Below, piece by piece: positions 33,928 to 41,848 of a stretch of DNA of 53,527 nt. How positions within the stretch are numbered: position 1 is the first letter of the stretch; each line of letters starts with the position of its first letter. Location: positions 1 through 53,527 of IMG/VR virus record IMGVR_UViG_3300042922_000627. One strand, given 5' to 3'. Under the pieces are notes generated by a model. The model ran no database searches. It had not been told where the DNA came from and worked only from the letters and a program-made list of their open reading frames with translations. The translations under genes and the position numbers were made by a program. This DNA comes from a virus.

Positions 33928-35099
33928 ACAAACTCCTGTTCCTGAGTTCCGACCATCACACCGGCTCTCTGCAAAATTCGCCATTTCTTTTGGTGCTGCT
34001 TTTTTCTAGCCGACCGGCAACGTTTACATAACCGATCAGATTCTCTTTCGAAGAATGTGGCTCCGCAACGGACACAGTATTGAGGCTTTATTCTCTCAAA
34101 GTCAATGCAGTTATCACAATCTTCTTGTCCTGCGGTACATCCCCGTATATCATGCCACTTCATGCACATATGCCGTTGCCAGTATGGCTCATATCCGAGT
34201 TGATTTCTGCGGATCAGCAGCAGCTCCATAAGCTTGGTCAAATCCTTCTTGACTGGAACACGCCGCCTAGCTTCAAATGTTGTCAGTTCCGGTTTTCCAG
34301 TTCCCCATGCACCATCACCTAACATAGAGCGTACTTTATCAGCGTTTTCAGTGCGGTAGAAGTCGAATACCCGCCCTCGGATTGCCTTTTCCGATTTTTC
34401 AAGGACTTCTCCAATTGCTCCATAGCTGTAACCGGCGCGAATCATATCTGCAAGGATTTGGAAATGCTTTTCTTCCCACGATTTATGATTATCCGCTTTG
34501 ACAGGGCGTTCTTTGAGTTTAAGGTCACATATCCTGCGCTGTATTGCGCCGGCCGATCTCCCCAGTATCTGCGACAGTTCTAAATATCCATATTTGAATT
34601 GTTTTAAGTAATCTTTCAGTCGGGCATCTTCCTGGGGACTCCATGGATCCTTTCGATAGTTAGCATTGCATGCGAAATCCTGACGTCGCTGTTCGATCAC
34701 CCAATCTGGCTCTTTACCCAGGATTAACGGTTCCATTTTTGAAAAATCCAGAAAACCTTTATTTTTCTCAGCCCATTTCCAAAACTCGTCTATGTAAACA
34801 ACCCGCCAGGTACATTGGCTATTGCGCTTATTGTGGACGGGAAGCCCTCTGTTTTCAACCCAGCTTTTCATCTTGTATGAGTAACTGGTATCGGAACCTG
34901 TTACCACTTGGATGAGCTGATTAAGGGTGACGTACTCTCCGCTATCAAGGAAGGGCGGGAGACCCAGGCGCTGCACTCGTATCAATATTGCACTTTTTGT
35001 ACGGTTAAGCTGTTTGCACAGGCCTGGTACCGATATATACCCCCAATTATCTGAGAGGTAAGCTTCGTCTTCTTTTGTCCACTTACGCCCCATACCCAT
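33924..35099 (-). CDS. SANT/Myb-like DNA-binding protein with C-terminal zinc finger
   Basis: A 391-residue protein with two to three SANT/Myb-like helical units: KWTKEDEAYLSDNWG (5-19), WSPQEDARLKDYLKQF (about 153-168), and WEEKHFQILADMI.AGYSYGAIGEVLEKSEKAIRGRV (about 209-245). The C-terminal part has CVRCGATFFERESDRLCKRC, a zinc knuckle. Phages of Clostridia often carry such a protein in the early/middle region; it probably regulates transcription or organises DNA. It follows the ParB gene after no gap. Confidence 0.8.
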   Translation of the reverse strand: MGMGRKWTKEDEAYLSDNWGYISVPGLCKQLNRTKSAILIRVQRLGLPPFLDSGEYVTLNQLIQVVTGSDTSYSYKMKSWVENRGLPVHNKRNSQCTWRVVYIDEFWKWAEKNKGFLDFSKMEPLILGKEPDWVIEQRRQDFACNANYRKDPWSPQEDARLKDYLKQFKYGYLELSQILGRSAGAIQRRICDLKLKERPVKADNHKSWEEKHFQILADMIRAGYSYGAIGEVLEKSEKAIRGRVFDFYRTENADKVRSMLGDGAWGTGKPELTTFEARRRVPVKKDLTKLMELLLIRRNQLGYEPYWQRHMCMKWHDIRGCTAGQEDCDNCIDFERIKPQYCVRCGATFFERESDRLCKRCRSARKKQHQKKWRILQRAGVMVGTQEQEFV

Positions 35100-36449
35100 T
35101 TACTTCTCAGCCTCGCTATTCTCAAACAGTTCATGTGTACCGTTCATCAGGGCTTTTTCCTCGTCTGACATTTCATAGCCGAGTTCTTCAAGCAGGGCAT
35201 AAATCTCATCAAGGACCTCATTTTCAACCTTCTGTGCGTTCCAGTTGTAATAGCTTTCAGTCTCTGAGTCATTTGCCAAGTAGGTAACAAGGAATAAATG
35301 CCTCTCAGGCTGTGCTGAAATTCTGTCATAAATAGAAGTTTCAAATGCATCTTCTTCATCATCGTTTCCATCCTCGGGCTGTGTGATGTCAAGCAACTCT
35401 GCTAAATCATCTATATCTACGTTGGGGTAGTCAAATATTGTTTTTATGGATTGCTTTATAATGGAGCCGATATTCTTTTTGCATTTAGTATTCGATATAT
35501 CTTTTGCAAATTTAAGCCTGAGCTGATAGGCTCTCTTTGTAACTTCTTTCAGAGCCACTTTCAGCTCCTCAGTTTTCTTGCGTTTCTCTTCAGTTGCTGT
35601 ATCTACCACTCTCGGCTGGCCTTTCTTATAGAGAGTATAGTAGTTAACGTAACTTTTGTTGCCGGGCGAGGTATAAAAATATTCTACTGTATCGGCATCT
35701 TCGGGTTTTTTGACTTGATTGCCTTGTGATGGATAATAAGTTGTTATGTATTCAAAACCATTGATATTGTCTATTTCAGTTGCAAATTCTTTTAAACTTG
35801 CTTCTATCAATGACTTATTTGCATTACACTTTTCATTTTCAATAGCCTGCTGTAATTCCCATTTAAAATTGGAAGTACCTATTTTTTCAAGTACTTTATT
35901 CCTCAAAGCGACATCCTGGATTCTTTCCAGTTCAATGAAATCCAATAGCGTAGCTCCACGGTCTACAGCTTCCTTAACCTTTTTGTTGTTCAGTTTTGTA
36001 ATATTCAATCTACGTCTTACAGTGGTTTCTGAAAACCCTGTTCTTGCTGAAATATCAGTGATTGAATCCCCAAGTTCAAGCAGCATCTGAAATCCTTGGG
36101 CCTGCTCCCAAACTGTGAGATCATTACGTTGCATGTTTTCCATAAGCATTGTTTCTTGCTGAGTCTTTTCATCCATATCAGACAAAACACAGGGAAGTTC
36201 TGTAAGACCAGCAAGCTTTGCAGCACCTAATCGACGATTGCCGATGACCACATAATATCCCATTTCCTCCTGTGCCTTTGGGTCGTCTGCTCCGACACCC
36301 GTAATAATGCTGAACCAAGGAACAACAGTCAGGTTCTGGAATATTCCATTGACCTTAATGCTTTCTGCAAGTTCTGTCAGGTCGCCAAGGTCCCTTCTTG
36401 GATTTTTAGGGTGATTATGTAATTTGCTTATCTCAATATTTTGAATCAT
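35100..36449 (-). CDS. ParB/RepB/Spo0J-family protein
   Basis: A 449-residue protein with a canonical ParB N-domain: I.KLHNHPKNPRRDLGDL (6-24), YYVVIGNRRLGAAKLAGL (about 65-82), MLMENMQRNDLTVWEQAQGF (about 100-119), then the ParB HTH (SITDISARTGFSETTVRRRLNI). The last 200 residues are helical and acidic. No ParA is encoded, so classical partition is unlikely; phage ParB proteins of this kind are thought to act as regulators or nucleases. The ribosome site GAAAGGAGCAAAACCAC is shared with the Sak4 gene. Confidence 0.88.
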   Translation of the reverse strand: MIQNIEISKLHNHPKNPRRDLGDLTELAESIKVNGIFQNLTVVPWFSIITGVGADDPKAQEEMGYYVVIGNRRLGAAKLAGLTELPCVLSDMDEKTQQETMLMENMQRNDLTVWEQAQGFQMLLELGDSITDISARTGFSETTVRRRLNITKLNNKKVKEAVDRGATLLDFIELERIQDVALRNKVLEKIGTSNFKWELQQAIENEKCNANKSLIEASLKEFATEIDNINGFEYITTYYPSQGNQVKKPEDADTVEYFYTSPGNKSYVNYYTLYKKGQPRVVDTATEEKRKKTEELKVALKEVTKRAYQLRLKFAKDISNTKCKKNIGSIIKQSIKTIFDYPNVDIDDLAELLDITQPEDGNDDEEDAFETSIYDRISAQPERHLFLVTYLANDSETESYYNWNAQKVENEVLDEIYALLEELGYEMSDEEKALMNGTHELFENSEAEK

Positions 36450-36469
36450 AGTGGTTTTGCTCCTTTCGA

Positions 36470-37312
36470 TTAGAACAATGTCAATTGTTCATATTTGCCT
36501 TTCTTCAGGCTATTCTTATTTTTGGGTGATTCACTCACAATTTCAGGTATTTCATTCACTGTTTTTGCCGTTTCGTTCACACTTTCTGTTATTTTAAACA
36601 GTTCTTTGATAGTACGCCGCCAATGCCAGATATCAAGAAAGTAGAAAGGGGTGTACCAGACATTTTGCTCGGACAGTGATTGGGTCGGGGGAGTGGTAAG
36701 AGTATTTCCGACGATGATGTACCCGGGACAACCTAATAGGCTGAGCTGAATATAACACATCATAGCGGCGGTGAAGTCGATGTCTTGGGCTACAAATAGG
36801 ATATGCTGCTGATAGTTTATGCCTTGGCGTTTAGCTTCGTTGGCAAAAGCGATAAGGAGAGCTCCAGCGCCACAGCAGCAGTCATTGACTGATATGTAAC
36901 CTTTCTTACTGAGTTCGGCTTCAAGATTACCGGTGCTTATCATCGACATTGCTTTGCATACATCGTAAGGTGTAAAGAATTGACCGTTGCGGTCGTTTCC
37001 AAGCTCCAGCCTCATGTACAGCTCGCCAAGCAAGTCCTGTTCCTGATTTTCCTCCAAGGCATTTATGACTTCAGCGAGCATTGAGGAAAACTGCTCTAAT
37101 TCGACAGACGTGTATTTTTTAGAGATATCGGAATAGAGCTTTTCTCGTTCCTCACGCCGTTCAACATCTGCCATCGAAAGTGTGCAGGCTGCCATTGTCA
37201 CAAAGTCAGACCAGATTATCCATCTGTTGTGTTTCCCGGAGTGAGTTAATCCATCAAAGGTTTTAACTATAGCTTTCTGATGGCCATTTTGTAAACGTGG
37301 AGGGTTTGACAT
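36470..37312 (-). CDS. N6-DNA methylase-fold protein lacking the NPPY motif
   Basis: A 280-residue HsdM-like protein: RLELGNDRNGQFFTPYDVCKAMSMI (about 103-127) and the SAM loop NDCCCGAGALLIAFANEA (about 142-159). Where active methylases have (N/D)PP(Y/F), this protein has YIIVGNTLTTPP. The first 40 residues carry a phage-specific NRWIIWSDFVTMAA helix. Length is about half of HsdM. It may have lost catalysis and bind DNA or SAM only. ATG 37312 chosen because a GGTGA site lies at five bases. Confidence 0.82.
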   Translation of the reverse strand: MSNPPRLQNGHQKAIVKTFDGLTHSGKHNRWIIWSDFVTMAACTLSMADVERREEREKLYSDISKKYTSVELEQFSSMLAEVINALEENQEQDLLGELYMRLELGNDRNGQFFTPYDVCKAMSMISTGNLEAELSKKGYISVNDCCCGAGALLIAFANEAKRQGINYQQHILFVAQDIDFTAAMMCYIQLSLLGCPGYIIVGNTLTTPPTQSLSEQNVWYTPFYFLDIWHWRRTIKELFKITESVNETAKTVNEIPEIVSESPKNKNSLKKGKYEQLTLF

Positions 37313-37313
37313 T

Positions 37314-37673
37314 CTATTCACCGCCATTTCTTTCTTGTCCAGATTTAAACTCCTTCCACTTTCTCCTTTCAGCTACTTTATTTAAAGCACTTTGAGCATC
37401 ATCAAACCTCATGTGATATTGCGTGTTCAAAATACTTTCCCTGAATTCCTTGTAGTCCTCTCCCGGCTTACGTCTGACTATTTTAAAAGTATCATTAGCG
37501 GAAATGGGGCACATTACTTTGTATGTGCATCCCCGGTTGTCGATGTAGGCCTTTACAAACCGACATTGGGTATCTGCAGGGTGCAATGTTCCTTTTATAC
37601 CAGGACATACTGTCTGTGGTGGAAACTTTATATTCGGACACATGCAGCACCGCATTTTTAAATATTCAGGCAT
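37314..37673 (-). CDS. uncharacterised Cys-rich early protein (119 aa)
   Basis: Starts PEYLKMRCCMCPNIKFPPQTVCPG; further cysteines follow (ADTQCRFVKA, CTYKVMCPIS), suggesting a zinc site. The C-terminal half is a charged helix (EFRESILNTQYHMRFDDAQSALNKVAERR). GGAGG is eight bases before ATG 37673. Not recognised. Confidence 0.65.
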   Translation of the reverse strand: MPEYLKMRCCMCPNIKFPPQTVCPGIKGTLHPADTQCRFVKAYIDNRGCTYKVMCPISANDTFKIVRRKPGEDYKEFRESILNTQYHMRFDDAQSALNKVAERRKWKEFKSGQERNGGE

Positions 37674-37714
37674 TCTCATTACCTCCAACTTCTTTATGAA
37701 TTAGAGTGGGGATG

Positions 37715-37735
37715 GAGGGCGATTTTCTCGCCCTC
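37715..37735 (-). other. perfect 8-bp stem RNA hairpin
   Basis: GAGGGCGA / TCGCCCTC with loop GAAAA, overlapping the stop of the 32-residue ORF. No T run follows, so it is not a standard terminator. It may be an mRNA processing or stability element within the early operon. Confidence 0.5.
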
Positions 37736-37832
37736 ACCCAGCCTCGAATCCACGGCGATATATCCTTTGCAAATCCTCTTCCATCTGCAGCTTATCCATT
37801 CGCTTTATGGCCTTGTAGTCCTCACGCTTCAT
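37734..37832 (-). CDS. mini-protein (32 aa)
   Basis: ATG 37832 overlaps the end of the acidic-tail gene (GATGAAGCGTGA). The product MKREDYKAIKRMDKLQ is a basic/acidic helix ending GFEAG. It lacks a good ribosome site but would be coupled to the upstream gene. Weak support. Confidence 0.4.
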   Translation of the reverse strand: MKREDYKAIKRMDKLQMEEDLQRIYRRGFEAG

Positions 37833-38358
37833 CATCAGAATCATCACCGCCTTCGTCATCATCATCATTCTCAAGGCCATAATCGTCGTCAGTGACGTCG
37901 GTGTCATCAGTATTCTCAAGCGGTTCTGGATTGCCAACGTCCTCAGCCTCCAGGTCGTCATCATAGCCTGATGAATCATCCTCACTGGCTTTTGGCAGCT
38001 TTTCTCCAGTCAGGAGGCTTTTTTCAATTACCTCCCGGTTAAAGAACTGCAGCCACATAGCGTGCATATTCTTATACAGGTTTTTGATTTTGCTGAAAAG
38101 CACATCGCTGATAGCAAACGACTCGGAAATTTTGTAAGTGAGTACACCGTCCTTATACGCAAATACCATGGCTGCATCTGGACTGGATTGTTCCTTTTCC
38201 TCACTTTCCAGCAAACTCATTTGTTCAAGTCCATTGACCGGGCGAATGGTGAGGGTAATGGGATAACTGTCGTTTTTGAACCGGAATACCAGCTCATTCT
38301 CGTCACATACTCCCTGAAGCTTTTTCTTGTAAGCTTCGTACTTTGCAATTTCACTCAT
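37822..38358 (-). CDS. uncharacterised early protein with a poly-acidic tail (178 aa)
   Basis: Residues 1-115 form a folded domain (ENELVFRFKNDSYPITLTIRP); from about 120 the chain is almost only Asp, Glu, Gly and Ser (DDDYGLENDDDDEGGDD). Such tails mimic DNA charge or bind basic proteins or SSB-like partners. It overlaps the RuvC-like gene and lies in the replication-recombination block. AAGGAGCAAGG site. Confidence 0.7.
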   Translation of the reverse strand: MSEIAKYEAYKKKLQGVCDENELVFRFKNDSYPITLTIRPVNGLEQMSLLESEEKEQSSPDAAMVFAYKDGVLTYKISESFAISDVLFSKIKNLYKNMHAMWLQFFNREVIEKSLLTGEKLPKASEDDSSGYDDDLEAEDVGNPEPLENTDDTDVTDDDYGLENDDDDEGGDDSDDEA

Positions 38359-38863
38359 TTTCCTTGCTCCTTTCGATTTTTATATATTTTGTTTCAATGA
38401 ATGTGAGGCCTATTGCGTAGGCAGCCCATATGTCATCTTTGAAACCGTGAAACCAGTCTGGATTTTTCAGAGTACCTCTGCCACATTTGAAATCATGCTT
38501 TGCAAATCGGTCTATAAGTGCTCTGCGGATATTTGGATCTCCAGCTTTACTGTCATGGCAGATATGCATTTTTTCTTCCATGCGGTAAATGAGCTGGGGC
38601 TTGGCGTATGTCTTGCGCCTGAATACTTCATAAAACCTACCAATCCAGAAAACTGTGTCCAGTACATCTTTGCCGATTAGATTTCCGTAGCTCTGCATCA
38701 TTTCGATAGCCGTGCGGTCATCCTCTTCAAACTTCATGGCTCGAATTTCCTTGCGGAGTTCTTCGTTCTTGAGAATTCCAAATGCTAATGGTCTCAGGGT
38801 ATCAGCATCGATTATGCAATATGCGCTTTTTGTATTGCCCGGGTCTATAGCTATAACTCTCAT
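38351..38863 (-). CDS. RuvC-like Holliday junction resolvase
   Basis: A 170-residue RNase H-fold protein. VIAIDPGNTKSAYCIID (3-19) holds the first catalytic Asp, a Glu lies in AIEMMQSYG (about 52-60), and the end KDDIWAAYAIGLTF (about 141-154) supplies the last acidic residues, the RuvC pattern. It resolves junctions before packaging. GGAGG nine bases before ATG 38863, overlapping the small membrane protein gene. Confidence 0.85.
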   Translation of the reverse strand: MRVIAIDPGNTKSAYCIIDADTLRPLAFGILKNEELRKEIRAMKFEEDDRTAIEMMQSYGNLIGKDVLDTVFWIGRFYEVFRRKTYAKPQLIYRMEEKMHICHDSKAGDPNIRRALIDRFAKHDFKCGRGTLKNPDWFHGFKDDIWAAYAIGLTFIETKYIKIERSKENE

Positions 38864-39042
38864 TTCATGTATCCTCCTGCGTAAGCGCCACCGCCGAACA
38901 TTACCAGGCCGATGGCCGAATGGATTATACTCTGAGTAAACGCTATGTTGTTATTTTCCATGGCTCCGACCGTTCCTAAAACTAACATGAAGCCCATGAA
39001 GCTTATTACTCCACAAATCCTTTGAAAAGTCTTTTTCTTCAT
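38860..39042 (-). CDS. small two-helix membrane protein (60 aa)
   Basis: Two hydrophobic segments (GVISFMGFMLVLGTVGAM and SAIGLVMFGGGAYAGGYMK) joined by a polar loop, with a basic start MKKKTFQR. AGGAGG site. A membrane protein inside the replication block is unusual; it could anchor replication, act as an early antiholin, or exclude other phages. Function unknown. Confidence 0.65.
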   Translation of the reverse strand: MKKKTFQRICGVISFMGFMLVLGTVGAMENNNIAFTQSIIHSAIGLVMFGGGAYAGGYMK

Positions 39043-39052
39043 TGGTGACCTC

Positions 39053-40009
39053 CTATTTCTGCCGCCAGCTCGGACCAGTCAATACAATTCCTCTGCACAT
39101 TTCCATGAGGCGGTCAATAGTTGCCTCGGCTGTTATGCTGTCCTTTGTTGAATGCGGTGTCATCCTCCCGATCAAAGCCTTGTCGTCATAATTGGTGGTG
39201 ACGATTGTTGGCATATAAGACTCATACCGACCGTTGATAATGTTATAGATTGTCGATACTGCCCATTCGGTGGGAGGCTCTTTGCCCATATCATCTATGA
39301 CCAGGAGCGGAACTTTTTTGTAGAGATTGAGTACATCGCTTTCCTCGATGTCGCCACGGTCAAAAGTCCTTTTGATACGCGACAGCAAATCAATCATTGT
39401 CATACATATTACCGGTGTGCCTTTATGAATAAGCTGATTAGCTATCGCTGCCGCAAGATGTGTTTTACCTGTGCCAGCAGGTCCGGCGATAAATAATCCG
39501 TTTCGACCTGGCTCTTTCTTTTTTCTCGGCAGCATTTCATCGAATGTGTCTGCGTAGTATTTTGCTTTTTCAGCAGCGGCTTGATTGTCTTTTGTGATTT
39601 CGAAGGTTTTGAATGTACGGCGTAAAAATCGTTCGCTCATGCCTGACTCGCCGATTTTTTTGCGGATTTTCTCCTTTAACAAACGATCATTCTCAGCCTT
39701 TTTCTCGGCCTCCTCGGAAGCCTTTTTCTCGGCTGTTTGCTTTTCGTGTGCTGCAATAGCTTCCGAGCAGGTGCATTTTTCTAGGCCTGTGGGAATCCAA
39801 AATATCTTTTTTCCTACGGCAAATCCTTTGGTATATCTGGGGTTTCCGCAGTATTCACAGGCGACCGGCTTAGGCGGGTTGAATTTTTCAGCCCTTGGGT
39901 CATTACTCAAGATGAAATCTTCACCCTTAGCCAGCTTCACATTATTCTTTAAATCCTGTGAGATGGAAGGATCCATTGTCCGACCCATTATTTTGCCTAT
40001 TGCCTCCAT
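39053..40009 (-). CDS. DnaC-like helicase loader (AAA+ ATPase)
   Basis: A 318-residue loader. An N-terminal zinc knuckle CEYCGNPRY...CTC (about 46-82), a charged coiled coil, then the AAA+ core with Walker A GPAGTGKTH (about 174-182) and Walker B LLVIDDMGKEPP (about 233-244). It places the host replicative helicase at the origin together with the upstream DnaD-like protein. ATG 40009 preferred (GGGGTG site); it overlaps the upstream gene by 68 bases. Confidence 0.9.
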   Translation of the reverse strand: MEAIGKIMGRTMDPSISQDLKNNVKLAKGEDFILSNDPRAEKFNPPKPVACEYCGNPRYTKGFAVGKKIFWIPTGLEKCTCSEAIAAHEKQTAEKKASEEAEKKAENDRLLKEKIRKKIGESGMSERFLRRTFKTFEITKDNQAAAEKAKYYADTFDEMLPRKKKEPGRNGLFIAGPAGTGKTHLAAAIANQLIHKGTPVICMTMIDLLSRIKRTFDRGDIEESDVLNLYKKVPLLVIDDMGKEPPTEWAVSTIYNIINGRYESYMPTIVTTNYDDKALIGRMTPHSTKDSITAEATIDRLMEMCRGIVLTGPSWRQK

Positions 40010-40748
40010 TTGTCTGCACCCCCTCCAATTCATCATCCCAGCGCCCTTGATTAAGCCAAGTTGCTGGGTTTGGTATATACTGACCATCATCTTTCAGCCA
40101 TTGTTTTGACTTTTTGGCGGCTTCTACTGCCGATATGATTTTGGCGAACCGCTTCGATGATGGCTTTATCTTATTCCAAGATTTGAGTGCCGCGCCCCTG
40201 CCGACCTTTTTCGGATAAGCATTCCAAAATTCATTAAATCGTTGAATTTGAAGATTTTCCTTTTCACTTTCAATATCATTTTCAATATCATCTTCAATTT
40301 CATTTTCATATTCAGTATTTTGCTCCGATTTTGCTAAGTCTTTTGCTATATCATTTGCTCCGATTTTGCTTTTTTTACTACCACTGCAAGAAGCCGCTAA
40401 CGCTCTTTTTTCGCTCAATTCGCCATCCTTAACCATTCGTTTTTGAAATAGAGTGTCACCTTCGATTATCATTACACATTCTTCAATCAATTCCGTCAGA
40501 GCAGACTCTATTTCTTCATTTGTAAAAGGCAAAAGCTTGGTCAATTTGTAAGCAAAATTTTTGATTTTGCTCTCATTTTGCTTATCTTTTTGCTTTAGCA
40601 AAAGTTTTCCGTACTTATCCGACTTATGTAAAATGCACATTATTTTGATATAGACTCCCTGCGTTGCCGCACAACATGCGTTCAGCTTTTCGTCAGTCAA
40701 ATAGTCCTGAACATACAGAGGTAAGTACGGCTGGTCTCTAAGTGCCAT
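39942..40748 (-). CDS. replication initiator / DnaD-like replisome organiser
   Basis: A 268-residue phage replisome organiser. The N-domain PYLPLYVQDYLTDEKLNACCAATQGVYIKIMCILH is a winged-helix phage replication start (DUF1376-like); the C-domain FNEFWNAYPKKVGRGAALKSWNKIKP and GQYIPNPATWLNQGRWDDE is the typical end of these proteins. A low-complexity linker (ENEIEDDIENDIESEKEN) connects them. The gene carries phased TTTTGCT iterons (40318-40594), so it probably binds an origin within itself. ATG 40748 after GGTGA. Confidence 0.85.
   Translation of the reverse strand: MALRDQPYLPLYVQDYLTDEKLNACCAATQGVYIKIMCILHKSDKYGKLLLKQKDKQNESKIKNFAYKLTKLLPFTNEEIESALTELIEECVMIIEGDTLFQKRMVKDGELSEKRALAASCSGSKKSKIGANDIAKDLAKSEQNTEYENEIEDDIENDIESEKENLQIQRFNEFWNAYPKKVGRGAALKSWNKIKPSSKRFAKIISAVEAAKKSKQWLKDDGQYIPNPATWLNQGRWDDELEGVQTNGGNRQNNGSDNGSFHLTGFKE
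40318..40594. repeat. phased TTTTGCT iterons: candidate replication origin
   Basis: TTTTGCT (AGCAAAA on the coding strand) occurs at 40318, 40329, 40341, 40364, 40565, 40576 and 40588, with a one-base variant at 40353. Spacings are 11-12 bp in both clusters, close to one helical turn and not multiples of three. A 17-bp unit TTTGCTCCGATTTTGCT is repeated at 40319 and 40354 in two different reading frames. The last copy is half of a perfect palindrome (TTTTGCTTTAGCAAAA). This is DNA-level, not protein-level, repetition. Confidence 0.65.
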
Positions 40749-40807
40749 TGTTTTCATCACCAACTTTCTAAGGGATTAGCTGCCCAGGTGAATGAGCAGC
40801 CTTTTCA

Positions 40808-41233
40808 TCAAAACGGTAATTCGTCATCGTCGGATCCATCCAGTTCGGAGTATTCTCCAAGACTGCTTGAACTGCTTTCAGTATCACGATATGCCTGTTT
40901 GCTGCCGTCATCCTTCTTACTATCACCGAAGTAAACATTGTCGGCATTTATTTCAGCTACCTTCCGTAGATTGTCGTTCTTATCCGTGTAAGAGCGGATT
41001 TGCAGCCTACCATGAACCACTGCCATACGACCTTTTGTGAAATACTTGGAAACGTACTCTGCGGTTTTGCCCCAGGTCACGATGTCAATAAAATCCGTTT
41101 CTTTCTCACTGTCTTGTGATGTTCGGTCACGTTCACATGCAATCGTGAATGAGGCTACAGGCACATCTTTTTTCGTATATCGGAGCTCAGGGTCGCGTGT
41201 AAGGCGACCCATGACAACAATGTGATTAAGCAA
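40808..41233 (-). CDS. ssb: single-stranded DNA-binding protein
   Basis: A 141-residue SSB with the OB-fold start LNHIVVMGRLTRDPELRYT, FTIACERD, DFIDIVTWGKTAEYVSKYFTKG and the C-terminal acidic tip DDDELPF that recruits host partners. A TTG at 41233 lies eight bases after GGAG and gives the usual SSB beginning (M-L-N-H); the ATG at 41239 is only two bases from the site. Works with the Sak4-like ATPase and the loader. Confidence 0.94.
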   Translation of the reverse strand: MLNHIVVMGRLTRDPELRYTKKDVPVASFTIACERDRTSQDSEKETDFIDIVTWGKTAEYVSKYFTKGRMAVVHGRLQIRSYTDKNDNLRKVAEINADNVYFGDSKKDDGSKQAYRDTESSSSSLGEYSELDGSDDDELPF

Positions 41234-41247
41234 TGCCATCACTCCTT

Positions 41248-41490
41248 TCAGTCAAGTGTACCCTCTGATTTCTTATCAGGCTTAGGTCCGAATAGGATAG
41301 AAAGAGCATCACCCATGTTGTACGATTCCTTTGTGAAATAAACTCTGCTGACTATAGCAAGCTGTTCCTCTTTCTTCACCAATTCAGTGAATCTCTCGAG
41401 ACTGACAGTAACGTGTTCGTGGTCAATACAGATTTCCAACGTTCCAAGACCTTTCTTGTGTTCTTCCTGATTATTTCCTGTGTTTTCCAT
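41248..41490 (-). CDS. uncharacterised early protein (80 aa)
   Basis: GAGGAG site before ATG 41490. The centre ICIDHEHVTVSLERFTELVKKEEQLAIV (about 21-48) resembles short helix-forming phage early proteins. It ends a few bases before ssb. Function unknown. Confidence 0.65.
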   Translation of the reverse strand: MENTGNNQEEHKKGLGTLEICIDHEHVTVSLERFTELVKKEEQLAIVSRVYFTKESYNMGDALSILFGPKPDKKSEGTLD

Positions 41491-41551
41491 GCTATGTAGC
41501 TCCTCTCAATTTAAATAACTCTTTTGCGGTTGTGGCGAAACGCAAGTCTCA

Positions 41552-41848
41552 TTATTCCATCCCTAAATAGTTCCGGCCAAACTCCCGGATAAATCGCTCT
41601 GTGTCCCAGGACTGCTCTCGCATGATCTTTTCCTGAGCCCATTGTTGGATTTTTAACCTAGTTGATGCGTTTTGGTGAGCTGATTCAGAACCGAATATGT
41701 GGCAGCGGTTATGACATAAGCGGACTGTCAGGCCATACTTATCAGATTTCTTTCTGCGTGACCCTCCAAAAGCGTGGTGTGTATCCAATGGGTCAGCGGT
41801 TCCGTTTCGGCCACATAAAAAGCAATGATTGTCTGTTGCAACTCCCAC
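41552..41848 (-). CDS. HNH-like zinc nuclease-fold protein
   Basis: A 98-residue protein with an HNH-like core: CFLCGRNGTADPLDTHHAFGG (9-29) and LCHNRCHIFG (about 44-53), i.e. CxxC, the DxHH pair and HxxxCH. Small proteins of this type (DUF968/Ref-like) occur in phage recombination blocks. GTG start at 41848 after GGAGG, overlapping the NinB-like stop. Confidence 0.78.
   Translation of the reverse strand: MGVATDNHCFLCGRNGTADPLDTHHAFGGSRRKKSDKYGLTVRLCHNRCHIFGSESAHQNASTRLKIQQWAQEKIMREQSWDTERFIREFGRNYLGME

Noticed and set aside
35100-36449. Phage-plasmid partition system
   Set aside because: No ParA-type ATPase is present, and a serine integrase with a likely attP points to chromosomal integration.
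37715-37735. Early-operon terminator
   Set aside because: The stem is perfect but no T run follows, and the downstream genes continue the operon.
40261-40315. TTTTCAATATCA-like repeats as a separate DNA element
   Set aside because: They are mostly spaced in multiples of three and encode the acidic linker ENEIEDDIENDIES, so protein-level low complexity explains them.
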